DNA of 56,093 nt from Candidatus Omnitrophus fodinae SCGC AAA011-A17 (GCA_000405945.1 ASOC01000001.1:1-56093); one strand, 5' to 3'. Positions 16,927-26,531 are shown, counted from the stretch's first letter. The notes: generated from the letters alone by a model not told the origin. Numbers and translations are program-made.

Positions 16927-17772
16927 ATGAAACGAAAAGTTAAGATAGGTATGGGCCAGTTATTGGTGGAAGGCGGCGAACCGGCGAGAAACATGGACAG
17001 GGCTGAAAAAATGATAATTGAGGCCTCCCAAAAAGGATGCCAGATCATTTTACTGCCGGAGACTTTGGATCTGGGATGGACTCACCCCAGTGTTTTGAAG
17101 GAAGCCCAGCCGATTCCTGGTCCCTACAGTGACCGGTTATGCGCCGCGGCAAAGAAATTCGGGATTTTTGTGTGTGCGGGGCTTACGGAAAAAATGCCGC
17201 AAAAGAGGCACAATACCGCATTGCTGATTAATTCAAAAGGGGAGATTATTGTCAAATACCATAAAATCAATGAATTGACGGTGGAACATCCCTTTTACGA
17301 TATCGGGCAGTCTTTGTCCGTGGTCGATACGGAATTTGGAAAAATCGGCGTCAATATTTGCGCCGACAATTATATAGATGGGTTGCCGATCGGGCATACT
17401 CTCGCCCGAATGGGTGCCCAGTTGATTCTATCGCCTTCTTCGTGGACGGTTGATTATTCCGTGGACGAAACGATGGATCCTTACAGGGAAAAGTGGATCA
17501 AGCCTTACAGCATTTTGGCTAAGGCTTATGATTTGGTTATCGTTGGAACAACCAGCGTGGGTTATATTGTCGGAGGCCCGTATGAGGGGAAAAAAATGGT
17601 GGGCTGCTCGCTGGCTGTGGACAAATCAGGCATTATAGCGCGCGGTCTGTTCAACGAGTTCGCCGGAGAATTGATTATCGCGGATGTCGAAATTCCGGAA
17701 AGAAACGAAAAAGGAACGGAAATCGGTCAGATGCTGCTTAAAAAAGGTTACAGATACGAGGAGGTTATTTGA
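16927..17772 (+). CDS. Carbon-nitrogen hydrolase (nitrilase superfamily amidase)
   Basis: Nitrilase-fold amidase of 281 residues with an intact catalytic triad: E45 in LLPETLDLGW, K113 in VKYHKINE and C145 in VNICADNY. I use the ATG at 16927, well spaced after GGGGAG. A TTG at 16912 is also in frame. Members hydrolyse amides or nitriles and release ammonia. The gene is immediately followed by a WbpG-type PP-loop amidotransferase, which needs ammonia. This matches the logic of glutamine-dependent NAD synthetase, where a nitrilase domain feeds a PP-loop domain. Feeding of ammonia here is an inference. Confidence 0.86.
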   Translation: MKRKVKIGMGQLLVEGGEPARNMDRAEKMIIEASQKGCQIILLPETLDLGWTHPSVLKEAQPIPGPYSDRLCAAAKKFGIFVCAGLTEKMPQKRHNTALLINSKGEIIVKYHKINELTVEHPFYDIGQSLSVVDTEFGKIGVNICADNYIDGLPIGHTLARMGAQLILSPSSWTVDYSVDETMDPYREKWIKPYSILAKAYDLVIVGTTSVGYIVGGPYEGKKMVGCSLAVDKSGIIARGLFNEFAGELIIADVEIPERNEKGTEIGQMLLKKGYRYEEVI

Positions 17773-17776
17773 TCGT

Positions 17777-18979
17777 ATGGGAACCCAGGCTAGTAATGTC
17801 GAGATGAAAACTGGCGAGGCAGCGAATTACCGGATTTGTGTCCGCTGTATCATGGATACAACAATACCGGGAATCACATTTGACGAAGCAGGCGAGTGCA
17901 ATTTTTGCAAGCTCCATGATAAATTAGACCGGGAATATCCGCTGAATGAAAAGGGACAAAGGAAACTTGATAAATTAATCCGTGATATTAAGCGCAAAGG
18001 AAAAAACAGGAAATACGACTGTATTTTAGGAATCAGCGGCGGCCGTGACAGCACGTATACGCTTTATTTAGCCAAGAAAGTTTGGGGGTTGAGGCCGCTG
18101 GCGGTTCATTTCAATGACGGCTTTGGCAATCCCGTGGCGGGAGAAAACATGCTCAGGACCACGAGAAAATTGGGCGTTGATTTGCGGACCATAACGTCGG
18201 ATTGGAGAGAATCCAAAGATCTTAAAATAGCCGGATTGAAATCCTCGACGCCAGATATTGAATTAGGGACGGATATCGGCATAGCCACGGCGCTGTACGG
18301 TGTTGCGACGAAAGAGAAGGTTCAGCACATACTCTTCGGACAATCCTTCAGGACAGAAGGGATTTGTCCCCTTTCTTGGAATTACCTTGACGGTAAATAC
18401 TTGAAAGCCATCAATAAGCAGTTCGGTACGGTGCCGTTAAGAAAATGGACACCCACAGATCCGGGTTTCAATCTGGATATTTTTCAAGTTTTCTATTACA
18501 CGATAATAAAAGGGATCAAGACCATCCCTGTCCTTTATTACGTCAATTATGTCCGCTCTGAAGTCGATCAAATTATTAAAAAGGAATTGGATTGGGTGTA
18601 TACTGGCGCACATTATTACGATGATTTGTTTCAAAGCCTGCTTACTTATGTTTTTCGCGTAAAATTCAACGAAGACCGAAGGAAATTCAATTACTCCGCT
18701 CTGGTCCGTTCCGGTCAGATGGAGCGTTCTGCGGCGCTGGAGCGTGTCAAGGGGGTATATGTCATTGAAGATCAGAAGGTGATTGATCTTTGCATTAAAC
18801 GTCTTGGTTTGACCCGTGAGGAATTGGACGAGTATATCGCCAGGCCTCCCAAGAAGTTTTATGATTATCCGAATCATTACCACATCATAAAAAAATTCAA
18901 GCCTGTTATTAAAATCCTTTGCAAACTTAATATCCTGCCCGGGTCGGCTTATGATAAGTATTTTAACTGCGGGGACTGA
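17777..18979 (+). CDS. WbpG/PseA-like sugar amidotransferase (N-acetyl sugar amidotransferase)
   Basis: PP-loop ATP-dependent enzyme of 400 residues related to WbpG, PseA and LegA, which convert an acetamido group to an acetamidino group. The N-terminus has a four-cysteine zinc-knuckle-like motif (C21, C24, C41, C44 in ICVRC and GECNFC). The PP-loop is GISGGRDST near 85-93. The start at 17777 lies five bases after the amidase stop. A longer frame reaching back to 17684 lies inside the amidase and is rejected. Typical partners HisH and HisF are absent, and a nitrilase-family amidase occupies the neighbouring position instead. Confidence 0.85.
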   Translation: MGTQASNVEMKTGEAANYRICVRCIMDTTIPGITFDEAGECNFCKLHDKLDREYPLNEKGQRKLDKLIRDIKRKGKNRKYDCILGISGGRDSTYTLYLAKKVWGLRPLAVHFNDGFGNPVAGENMLRTTRKLGVDLRTITSDWRESKDLKIAGLKSSTPDIELGTDIGIATALYGVATKEKVQHILFGQSFRTEGICPLSWNYLDGKYLKAINKQFGTVPLRKWTPTDPGFNLDIFQVFYYTIIKGIKTIPVLYYVNYVRSEVDQIIKKELDWVYTGAHYYDDLFQSLLTYVFRVKFNEDRRKFNYSALVRSGQMERSAALERVKGVYVIEDQKVIDLCIKRLGLTREELDEYIARPPKKFYDYPNHYHIIKKFKPVIKILCKLNILPGSAYDKYFNCGD

Positions 18980-18994
18980 TCCATCACGGTAACC

Positions 18995-20107
18995 GTGAAA
19001 AAAAATGAGCCGTTAAAAGTTCTTTTCCTTACCCTTTATCCGGAGACCATGCCCTCAAGCCGTCTCCGGGCATATCAATATGTTCCGCATTTAAAAAAAT
19101 ACGGTATCGAAGCCACAGTTATCCCGGCTTTGCCCGAACCGTGGTTTTCCCGCTTTTATTATTCGCCGTCAAAATGGTTGCGTTTAGTCCAATACGGTGC
19201 CGAGTTATTGCATAATATTAAACGAACTATCATAAGTTCTCGATTTGATGCCGTTTGTGTTCAAAAAGGTTTGCTGTCAACCAGTATCAGAGGATTTGAT
19301 GCGGTTCTCAAACGCATGAATTCACGTTTGATTTTTGATCTTGACGATGCCATTTATGGGCGAAGTATCGTGGAATTTTCTCGGTATTTTTTAAAAATAT
19401 TTCAGGACCCTGACCAGACTAAGAAAATATCATCATACAGCCGGGCAGTTATCGCAGGAAACGGTCACCTCAAAGAGCTGGCTTCTCAATATAATTCCAA
19501 TGTCTTTTTGATTCCGACTCCGGTGGACACTCAACGGTTTGTTCCTATAAACGCTTTGCGGCGTGATAATAGCGGGAAAGTCGTCATTGGATGGATAGGG
19601 ACTTTTGATGGTTTGGAAACGCATGTTCGCCTGGTTGAGCGTGTTTTTCAGGAGATTTCGAAGCGATATAGTGTCCGGTTCAGACTAGTCACTCGCCCGG
19701 GCAGGGAGCCCTTTACCTTTGCGGGCGTCGACATGGAATTAATACCTTGGTCTTATGAGAATGAAGTTTTACGGATGAGTGAATTTGATGTCGGTGTTAT
19801 GCCGCTCCGTGATACACCGTGGGTGCGCGGAAAATGCGGACTTAAAATTTTACAGTACATGGCCATGGGGATCCCTAGCGTGTCCGAGCGTCTGGGAGCT
19901 AATTGTGAAATTGTGGATGAAGGTGTTGATGGGTTTCTCGCTTCTGGAGACAAAGAATGGATCGAAAAAATATCTCGTTTGGTTGAAGAACCGGAACTTA
20001 GAAAAAAAATGGGAGAAGCGGGCCGGAAAAAAGCTGTGGAAAAATACTCGCTGGAATGTATGACCCCCTTATTGGCTCAGGTGTTCCGGAGCGTTGCTGT
20101 CGGTTGA
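18995..20107 (+). CDS. Family 4 glycosyltransferase
   Basis: GT-B fold retaining glycosyltransferase of 370 residues. The N-terminal domain contains MPSSRLRAYQYVPHLKKYG, typical of a GT4 subgroup. The C-terminal nucleotide-sugar domain starts at VVIGWIGTFDG near residue 194 and includes RGKCGLKILQYMAMGIPSV, where the usual glutamate is Gln, as I recall for this subgroup. The start is GTG. The downstream spacer of about 120 bases carries a promoter-like sequence, so this may be the last gene of its transcription unit. Sugar specificity is unknown. Confidence 0.84.
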   Translation: MKKNEPLKVLFLTLYPETMPSSRLRAYQYVPHLKKYGIEATVIPALPEPWFSRFYYSPSKWLRLVQYGAELLHNIKRTIISSRFDAVCVQKGLLSTSIRGFDAVLKRMNSRLIFDLDDAIYGRSIVEFSRYFLKIFQDPDQTKKISSYSRAVIAGNGHLKELASQYNSNVFLIPTPVDTQRFVPINALRRDNSGKVVIGWIGTFDGLETHVRLVERVFQEISKRYSVRFRLVTRPGREPFTFAGVDMELIPWSYENEVLRMSEFDVGVMPLRDTPWVRGKCGLKILQYMAMGIPSVSERLGANCEIVDEGVDGFLASGDKEWIEKISRLVEEPELRKKMGEAGRKKAVEKYSLECMTPLLAQVFRSVAVG

Positions 20108-20170
20108 TCTTAGACCGATGTTTTATCGAAAAGTTACTGTTTTTTTGGCATTTTCATGTCAACTCTTTGT

Positions 20171-20179
20171 TGCTATAAT
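20171..20179 (+). promoter_or_regulatory. Extended -10 promoter candidate
   Basis: TGCTATAAT is a perfect extended -10 element, about 50 bases before the SDR start at 20231. The -35 is poor (TTGGCA lies 23 bases upstream, too far), which is acceptable for extended -10 promoters. Similar TGCTA elements occur before 45220 and 54772. Confidence 0.45.
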
Positions 20180-20230
20180 AACAATCACTAATGATACATA
20201 TACAAGTAAGTAAAAATGCTGTGAGGCGTG

Positions 20231-21199
20231 ATGGATAATACTGAGTCTTTTAAAAAAAAGAAGATTATAGTCACGGGCGGAGCCGGTTTTTTTGGAAGTT
20301 ATATTGTGGCCGAACTATTCAAAAAAAGTGCGATCGATGTTTTTGTCCCGCGGCGAAGCCAATATAATCTTGTTGAAAAAGAAGGAGTTGTAAGGCTTTT
20401 AAAGGATCATCCGGCCGACTATTTAATTCACGCTGCAGGCACTGTTGGAGGCATAGGCGCAAATCGGGCGAATCCGGGGTTGTTTTTTTATGAGAACCTG
20501 ATGATGGGTGTGCAGTTGATGGAGGAGGCAAGACTTCGCGGCGTTCAGAAAGTTGTCAATATCGGCACTATTTGTTCCTACCCCAAGAATACGGAGGTGC
20601 CTTTTCGCGAAGAATCTCTATGGTGCGGCTATCCGGAAGAGACGAATGCGCCTTATGGTTTGGCAAAAAAAATGCTTTTGGTCCAGTCAAAAGCGTATCG
20701 TGAGCAATATGGTTTTAATTCCATTTGTCTTTTGCCCGTGAATCTTTATGGCCCCAGAGACAACTTTGCGCTGGATAGTTCTCACGTTATTCCCGCCATT
20801 ATTCGAAAATGCGACGAGGCGAAAGAGAAGAATGAGCGAGAGATCGTTTGCTGGGGCGATGGAAGCCCCACCCGCGAGTTTTTATATGCCGAAGACGCGG
20901 CTGAAGGTGTTGTTTTAGCTTTGCAAAGATATAATTCATCGGACCCGGTCAATTTGGGAACCTGCAGGGAAATATCTATACGCGATCTAGTCAGACTCAT
21001 TGCGGATTTTGTCGGTTTTAATGGCAAAATCGTGTGGGATCAAAGTAAACCCAACGGGCAGCCGCGTAGATGCCTGGACGCTTCGAGGGCGGAGGCATTG
21101 TTTGGATTCAAGGCGCTCACATCTTTTGAACAAGGTCTTAAAAGAACGATTGACTGGTATCTTCATTCTTCTCGCCGTCCGGAACAAGTTGTAAAGTGA
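20231..21199 (+). CDS. fcl: GDP-L-fucose synthase-like SDR
   Basis: Extended SDR of 322 residues strongly resembling GDP-L-fucose synthase (Fcl/WcaG), which epimerises and reduces GDP-4-keto-6-deoxymannose. Landmarks are [13 protein letters not shown], the diagnostic [25 protein letters not shown], the YGLAK catalytic Tyr/Lys, [26 protein letters not shown] and [13 protein letters not shown]. The ATG at 20231 directly follows an alternative GTG at 20228, with GTGAGG as ribosome binding site. No GDP-mannose 4,6-dehydratase (gmd) is visible in this window, so the substrate assignment rests on family resemblance only. Confidence 0.82.
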   Translation: MDNTESFKKKKIIVTGGAGFFGSYIVAELFKKSAIDVFVPRRSQYNLVEKEGVVRLLKDHPADYLIHAAGTVGGIGANRANPGLFFYENLMMGVQLMEEARLRGVQKVVNIGTICSYPKNTEVPFREESLWCGYPEETNAPYGLAKKMLLVQSKAYREQYGFNSICLLPVNLYGPRDNFALDSSHVIPAIIRKCDEAKEKNEREIVCWGDGSPTREFLYAEDAAEGVVLALQRYNSSDPVNLGTCREISIRDLVRLIADFVGFNGKIVWDQSKPNGQPRRCLDASRAEALFGFKALTSFEQGLKRTIDWYLHSSRRPEQVVK

Positions 21200-21261
21200 T
21201 AGCCTGGTGGCAACGCCTATAAAGTCCGCATCACAGCTTTTAATCTCTAAGGGCCGCTATA

Positions 21262-22674
21262 ATGGACTCTAAGCAGCTTAGACAATTTTACAATGCGAGC
21301 GCCACCGAAAGGGAAGCGTGGAAGGAAAAACATCGTTATTATCATAACGACATACTGACATTTATTAAATCCAATATCTCTCCGGAAGACTCGGTTCTTG
21401 ACATTGGCTGCGGCATTGGGGATTTGATTGCTTCACTGCCTTGCCGGCTTGCCGTTGGCCTTGATTTTGGCGAACAGCTGATCAAAATTGCCCGTGAACG
21501 GAACCCTGATTGCAGCTATTTTGTTGGCGATGCCAATGAGCTGCCCGTTAATCATACTTTTGATTGCGTTTTGCTTTCAGACACGATTGGTCTTCTTCCC
21601 GATGTGCAGAAAGTGTTTTGTCAGCTAAAACAAGTCACTGCCAGTCATAGCCGTATCATCATAACGTATCATAATTACATGTGGGAGCCGGTTCTCAAGT
21701 TTTTTGAAAAATTAGGCTTTAGAATGCCGCAGCCTATTCAGAATTGGTTACCTCTGGAAGACATACAGAACTTGCTATACCTTGCCGGATTCGAAGTCAT
21801 TAAGAAAGGCCATCGAATGCTTTTTCCTAAGCAAATTCGCTATGTGTCAACCTTTCTGAATTCATTTGTAGCCAAACTCCCTTTGATTAAAAATTTGTGT
21901 CTTGTGGAATGGCTTATCGCTAAACCTCTCGAAACGCCTTATGACGCAAGCCGTATTTCGTGCAGCGTGGTGATACCGTGCCGCAATGAAAAAGGAAATA
22001 TTGCGGATGCGGTTCGCCGGACACCCCGGATGGGACGGCAAACCGAGTTGATTTTTGTTGACGGCGTTTCCACGGATGGAACCGTTGAAGAAATATTGAA
22101 ATTTCAGGGGGAATATCCGGATCGAAATATAAAACTCATTCATCAAGGGCGGGCGGGCGGAAAAAGGCATGCGGTTGAATTAGGTTTTGATGCGGCGGTG
22201 GGCGATGTGCTTATGATTTTGGATGCCGATCTGACGGTCCCGCCGGAAGATTTGCCCAAGTTTTTCAATGCCATTGTCGAAGGGAAGGGCGAGTTCATCA
22301 ACGGAACGCGGTTGGTCTATCCTATGGAGAAACAGGCCATGCGGTTTCTCAATATGATTGGGAATAAATTATTCGGCCTCATTTTTTCCTATTTGCTGGA
22401 GCAGCGTATCAGCGATACTCTTTGCGGAACAAAGGCTCTTTGGCGCCGGTCCTATGTCAGAATCAAAAATGGACGCGCTTATTTCGGCGATTTCGATCCC
22501 TTTGGCGATTTTGATCTTTTGTTCGGCGCATGCAGACAAAACTTGAAAGTCGTTGAGCTCCCTGTGCGGTATCGCGATCGCGTATACGGTACGACTAAAA
22601 TCAGGCGTTTCGCACACGGCTGGTTGCTGCTTAAGATGTGCTGGGTTGCGACAAGAAAATTAAAATTTGCTTGA
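21262..22674 (+). CDS. Methyltransferase-GT2 (DPM1-like) fusion protein
   Basis: Two enzymes in one 470-residue chain. Residues 1-200 form a class I methyltransferase with VLDIGCGIGDLIASLP near 47-62 and CVLLSDTIGLLPDVQ. From residue 232 a GT2 domain of the DPM1 type follows: SVVIPCRNEKGNIADAV, LIFVDGVSTDGTVE and the metal motif LMILDADLTVPPED. It lacks the two C-terminal membrane helices of ArnC/GtrB enzymes, although a hydrophobic stretch occurs near 380-400. A fused methyl- and glycosyltransferase suggests that methylation and transfer act on the same or successive intermediates (inference). Confidence 0.85.
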   Translation: MDSKQLRQFYNASATEREAWKEKHRYYHNDILTFIKSNISPEDSVLDIGCGIGDLIASLPCRLAVGLDFGEQLIKIARERNPDCSYFVGDANELPVNHTFDCVLLSDTIGLLPDVQKVFCQLKQVTASHSRIIITYHNYMWEPVLKFFEKLGFRMPQPIQNWLPLEDIQNLLYLAGFEVIKKGHRMLFPKQIRYVSTFLNSFVAKLPLIKNLCLVEWLIAKPLETPYDASRISCSVVIPCRNEKGNIADAVRRTPRMGRQTELIFVDGVSTDGTVEEILKFQGEYPDRNIKLIHQGRAGGKRHAVELGFDAAVGDVLMILDADLTVPPEDLPKFFNAIVEGKGEFINGTRLVYPMEKQAMRFLNMIGNKLFGLIFSYLLEQRISDTLCGTKALWRRSYVRIKNGRAYFGDFDPFGDFDLLFGACRQNLKVVELPVRYRDRVYGTTKIRRFAHGWLLLKMCWVATRKLKFA

Positions 22675-22681
22675 GGATGTT

Positions 22682-23461
22682 ATGAGCCGTAACTTCATGA
22701 AATGGCTTGAAATGCCGGAGGCCGCGGAAATCCGGGATTTAAATGATCCCGCAACTACGCTGCTTCACGGACAGATTATTCAACGGAAACCCTTCCTGAA
22801 AAGGATTTATATCGATTTCTACCGGATATTTGAATCATCGCTTCCCGATATCAAATCCAAAATGTGCGTCGAATTGGGGAGCGGCGGCGGTTTTATCAAA
22901 AAAATCATGCCAAGTGTATTGACTTCTGACGTTCTAGACTTGCCGTACTTAGACAAGTGTTTTTCTGCCTTGGATATGCCCTTTGAGGATGCGGGCGTCG
23001 ATGGTTTTTTCATGATCGATGTCTTACACCATATTCCTGACACCACTTTATTTTTTTCGGAAATGAACCGCTGCCTCAAAACAGGCGGAAAAGTAGTCAT
23101 GATTGAGCCCGCTAACACGCCGTGGGGCAGGTTTATTTACCAAAACTTTCATCATGAGGCATTTGATCCCTCGGGCGGTTGGACTCTGCTTGAAGAAGGC
23201 CCCCTAGCGGCTGCCAACGGCGCTATCCCCTGGATTGTTTTTCACAGGGACAAAAAAAAGTTCGTAAGTCTGTTCCCGTCTTTGAGGGTTATTAAAATTG
23301 AGCCGCACACCCCATTTCTTTATTTATTCAGCGGGGGCGTGTCTAAACGCCAATTGATACCATCGTTCATGTATGATTTTGTGAAAGCCATCGAACGAAT
23401 TTTCTCGCCATTCAATGGCTTGATTGGAATGTTCCAGACAATCGAGCTTGAAAAGATATGA
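22682..23461 (+). CDS. SAM-dependent methyltransferase
   Basis: Predicted class I methyltransferase of 259 residues. SAM motif I is CVELGSGGGFIKKI, followed by FFMIDVLHHIPDTTLFFSEM and LKTGGKVVMIEPANTPWGR. I use the ATG at 22682, preceded by GAGGA. A TTG at 22667 would add five residues inside the upstream gene. The C-terminal half is longer than the minimal fold and Phe/His-rich. The stop overlaps the next gene's ATG (ATGA), so it is coupled to the following GT4 gene. The substrate is unknown. Confidence 0.82.
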   Translation: MSRNFMKWLEMPEAAEIRDLNDPATTLLHGQIIQRKPFLKRIYIDFYRIFESSLPDIKSKMCVELGSGGGFIKKIMPSVLTSDVLDLPYLDKCFSALDMPFEDAGVDGFFMIDVLHHIPDTTLFFSEMNRCLKTGGKVVMIEPANTPWGRFIYQNFHHEAFDPSGGWTLLEEGPLAAANGAIPWIVFHRDKKKFVSLFPSLRVIKIEPHTPFLYLFSGGVSKRQLIPSFMYDFVKAIERIFSPFNGLIGMFQTIELEKI

Positions 23462-24600
23462 CCGGAAATGAGAGGCTTCGAATCACTTATCTCATTCCAA
23501 CTCTGAATCTTGGAGGGACAGAAAAACATATTTTGAATCTGGCCGCGAACTTGCGAATGCGGGGACATGATGCGCGCATCGCTACGGTTTTTAAGGAGGG
23601 GTTTCTAGCGGCACAAGTCGAAAAATGCGGCGTGCCTTTTGTTTGCTTGACAAGCAAGGGATGGGGGTGGCGCACTTTTATAAAAATATTCAATTGGATC
23701 CGTTCGAACCGGGTGGATATTTTGCATACCTATCTTTTCGGATTCCATTTTTTTGCGGCCTTGCCTGCAAAACTTCTCAAAATCCCGTTTGTAGTGTCAT
23801 CGAGAAGGGAACTGGCTCATTGGCAGAAGAAGAGGCATCTTTTTATCGAAAACATGGGAAATCTTTGCATCGACAGGGTCGTTTGTTGTTCGCACGCCGC
23901 TCAGCAATGGACTTTGGCGAAAGAAAGAATTCAGCCCAATAAAATCCTTACCATCCATAATGGCGTCGATTTGAATAGGTTTAGTCCGGGACCTCATCGG
24001 CTCAAAATCCGGGAAGAATTTGGTGTACCCGCCGCGGCTCAGGTATTGGGAACAGTTGCGAATTTTTCTTACGAAAAGGCATACCCTTATTTGCTGGAGA
24101 CTATGAACCTTATATTAACCGAGAACCCTCAAACGTGGTTTCTTTTGGTTGGTTCAGGCCCGCTTTTGGATAAAATGAAGTGCGAATCGAAAAAAATAGC
24201 CCGAAGTGAGCAGATAGTTTTTACTGGTTTCCGGGAGGATATACCTGATCTCATGGATGCTATGGATGTTTTTGCCTTGGCTTCGCTGTCAGAAGGTTTT
24301 CCGAATGTCTTGCTTGAGGCAATGGCCATGGCTAAACCTGTTGTGGCTACCGACGTGGGGGGGATTCCCGAATTGATAAGTTCTGGTAACGACGGTGTTT
24401 TGGTGCACCCTAAAGACGGCAAAGCTATGGCCGCGGCGATTCTTCAGCTGCTTAGAGATCCCCAAACCGCCAGCCGTTTAGGCGAAACAGCGCGCAACAA
24501 AATAGCGTCAAATTTTACGATCCAGAAAATGGTTGATCAATATGAGAATTTTTATTTGTCACTCTCAGGGAGCCGATCTGCTGCGTCGGTAATTCGCTGA
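23458..24600 (+). CDS. Family 4 glycosyltransferase
   Basis: GT4 enzyme of 380 residues. The N-terminal acceptor domain begins TYLIPTLNLGGTEKHILNLA. The linker has TIHNGVDLNRFSPG, and the C-terminal donor domain holds GTVANFSYEKAYPYLL, VFTGFREDIPDLMDAMDVF and the EX7E catalytic region SEGFPNVLLEAMAMAKPVV followed by ATDVGGIPELI. All signature elements are intact. It is translationally coupled to the upstream methyltransferase and ends one base before the asparagine synthase start. Donor and acceptor sugars are not determinable. Confidence 0.88.
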   Translation: MTGNERLRITYLIPTLNLGGTEKHILNLAANLRMRGHDARIATVFKEGFLAAQVEKCGVPFVCLTSKGWGWRTFIKIFNWIRSNRVDILHTYLFGFHFFAALPAKLLKIPFVVSSRRELAHWQKKRHLFIENMGNLCIDRVVCCSHAAQQWTLAKERIQPNKILTIHNGVDLNRFSPGPHRLKIREEFGVPAAAQVLGTVANFSYEKAYPYLLETMNLILTENPQTWFLLVGSGPLLDKMKCESKKIARSEQIVFTGFREDIPDLMDAMDVFALASLSEGFPNVLLEAMAMAKPVVATDVGGIPELISSGNDGVLVHPKDGKAMAAAILQLLRDPQTASRLGETARNKIASNFTIQKMVDQYENFYLSLSGSRSAASVIR

Positions 24601-24601
24601 T

Positions 24602-26530
24602 ATGTGCGGCATCACGGGAATTATACATCCTGAAAAACAGAGATCCGTAGATGGCGCTATTCTGCGGTCAATGAATACTTCCTTATCCCATCGCGGGCCT
24701 GATGATGAAGGCTACTGGGTTAGGGAGAATGTCGGTTTGGCCATGCGGCGGTTGAGCATTATAGACCTAGATGGCGGGCATCAACCCATTTCAAATGAAT
24801 CTGGCAGCGTTTGGACGGTTTTTAACGGCGAAATCTACAATTTCCAGGAATTGCGCGATGAAATGATCCAAAAAGGCCACCGCTTTCGGACTAAAACTGA
24901 TACTGAAGTTATCGTGCATCTTTATGAAGAAATGGGTGAAATGTTTGTCCATAAGCTGAGGGGAATGTTCGCTATCGCTCTTTGGGATGGTGATTCGAGA
25001 AATTTCTATCTTTACCGGGATAGAGTTGGCATTAAACCACTGCATTACTGGTTCCAGGATGGAACTTTGGTGTTTGGATCCGAGATTAAGGCCATTTTGT
25101 GCTATCCGGACATAGACACCGAACTTTCTCTTTCAGCGATCAGTGATTATTTGAGTTTTCTTTATATCCCAACTCCAAAAACGATTTATCGAGACATTCA
25201 TAAGCTTCCCGCTGGAAATTTCCTGCGTTATAAGGACGGCAATATTGAAATTGTTCCCTATTGGGATTTTTCCTTCGAGATTGATTATAAACTGACGGAA
25301 AAGAAATGGGTGGAGAAATTAAGATGGACACTGGAAGAGACTGTCCGTTTGCACCTTTTGAGTGATGTCCCCGTGGGTGCGTTTTTAAGCGGAGGGATGG
25401 ATTCAAGTACAATCGTTGCCTGGATGAGCAGGAAAGGAGACACGCCTTCTAGGACTTATTCGATGGGCTTTCATGACAGCCGGTTCAATGAATTGCCTTA
25501 CGCCCGTGAGGTGGCCCGGCGTTTTAAAACGGAACATCATGAATATGTGGTCGAGGTTGATGCGTTTGAACTCCTCCCTAGGATTATTTCAGGTTTTGAC
25601 GAGCCTTTTGCGGATTCATCGGCCATACCGACGTATCTTGTGTGTGAATTTGCCAGGCGTGACGTCACCGTAGCTTTGTCGGGTGACGGCGGGGACGAAC
25701 TTTTTGGAGGGTATCAATGGACTCAAAAACAGGATTGGATTCAAAAGTACCAGCGTACGCCTCTTTTCCTTAAAAAACTATTCGAGCGGTATTTTTCCAA
25801 TGCGGCCCGCAGTCCATTGCGCGAAACCGGATTCAAGAGTATTCTTGAACGTTTTTTTTATGATGCTGCGAAACATCCGTCTGAAAGCTACGCACGCCGG
25901 GCGATGAATTTTCAACCATGGATGAAAAAGGAACTTTTCCATCCTGCGGTGTATGATGGATTGGGCGCGGAACCGAGTTTGGAATTCGTGCGGTCTTTTT
26001 ATGATCGTGACTCAGCCCAATCCGTTCTTGATAAACTGCTTTACCTTGATAGTAAAATTTATCTTCCCGATGATTTACTGACAAAAGTAGATCGAATGAG
26101 CATGCTTCACTCCCTTGAAGTGAGGGTTCCTTTCTTGGATCATAAATTGGTCGAGTTGGCCTGTTCAATTCCATTTTCCCTAAAGCAGAAAGGGTTTACT
26201 ACCAAATACATTCTAAAAAAGGCGATGAAGGGGCTGTTACCGGATAACATTTTGAAGCAACGGAAACAAGGATTTTCCATTCCCGTGGATGGATGGTTCC
26301 GCAATGAACTTTCGCGTTTTGCGTCGAGCCTTTTGCTCGGGGAATCTTGTATCAGTCGCCGCTACTTCCGGCCGCAATATATCAAATGGATGCTTGAGGA
26401 ACATACAAGAGGCAGGCAAAGATTTGGAGCACAAATTTATGCTCTTGTTCTATTCGAGCTATGGTGCCGGCTTTGTAAAAAAGGAGCTAACAAACAAATA
26501 ACGAATTTAGCGCTAAAGGATATGATTTGA
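24602..26530 (+). CDS. asnB: Asparagine synthase (glutamine-hydrolysing), AsnB-like
   Basis: Class II glutamine amidotransferase fused to a PP-loop synthetase, 642 residues. Cys2 (MCGITGIIHP) is the glutaminase nucleophile, and LSHRGPDDEGYW and FNGEIYNFQELRDEM mark the glutaminase domain. The synthetase domain has AFLSGGMDSSTIVAWM near residue 260 and the KVDRMSMLHSLEVRVPFLDH block. The family makes asparagine, but copies in polysaccharide clusters often amidate a sugar carboxylate or another acid. With the amidotransferase at 17777 it suggests an amide- or amidine-bearing glycan (inference). Confidence 0.87.
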   Translation: MCGITGIIHPEKQRSVDGAILRSMNTSLSHRGPDDEGYWVRENVGLAMRRLSIIDLDGGHQPISNESGSVWTVFNGEIYNFQELRDEMIQKGHRFRTKTDTEVIVHLYEEMGEMFVHKLRGMFAIALWDGDSRNFYLYRDRVGIKPLHYWFQDGTLVFGSEIKAILCYPDIDTELSLSAISDYLSFLYIPTPKTIYRDIHKLPAGNFLRYKDGNIEIVPYWDFSFEIDYKLTEKKWVEKLRWTLEETVRLHLLSDVPVGAFLSGGMDSSTIVAWMSRKGDTPSRTYSMGFHDSRFNELPYAREVARRFKTEHHEYVVEVDAFELLPRIISGFDEPFADSSAIPTYLVCEFARRDVTVALSGDGGDELFGGYQWTQKQDWIQKYQRTPLFLKKLFERYFSNAARSPLRETGFKSILERFFYDAAKHPSESYARRAMNFQPWMKKELFHPAVYDGLGAEPSLEFVRSFYDRDSAQSVLDKLLYLDSKIYLPDDLLTKVDRMSMLHSLEVRVPFLDHKLVELACSIPFSLKQKGFTTKYILKKAMKGLLPDNILKQRKQGFSIPVDGWFRNELSRFASSLLLGESCISRRYFRPQYIKWMLEEHTRGRQRFGAQIYALVLFELWCRLCKKGANKQITNLALKDMI

Positions 26531-26531
26531 T

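Noticed and set aside
17684..17776. Upstream extension of the WbpG-like amidotransferase
   Set aside because: It overlaps the amidase coding sequence in another frame, and the translation is Lys-rich and unlike the family N-terminus.
8982..18979. Complete Wbp-type pathway for diacetamido-uronic acid
   Set aside because: Gfo/Idh, DegT and WbpG-like genes are present, but no WbpA-type UDP-sugar dehydrogenase or WbpI-type non-hydrolysing epimerase is seen, and the genes are scattered.
20231..21199. Complete GDP-fucose synthesis in this window
   Set aside because: The Fcl-like gene is present but no gmd-like gene was recognised.
21258..21263. TATAAT as a promoter for the methyltransferase-GT2 gene
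   Set aside because: It overlaps the start codon (ATG at 21262), so it cannot drive this gene from a normal distance.
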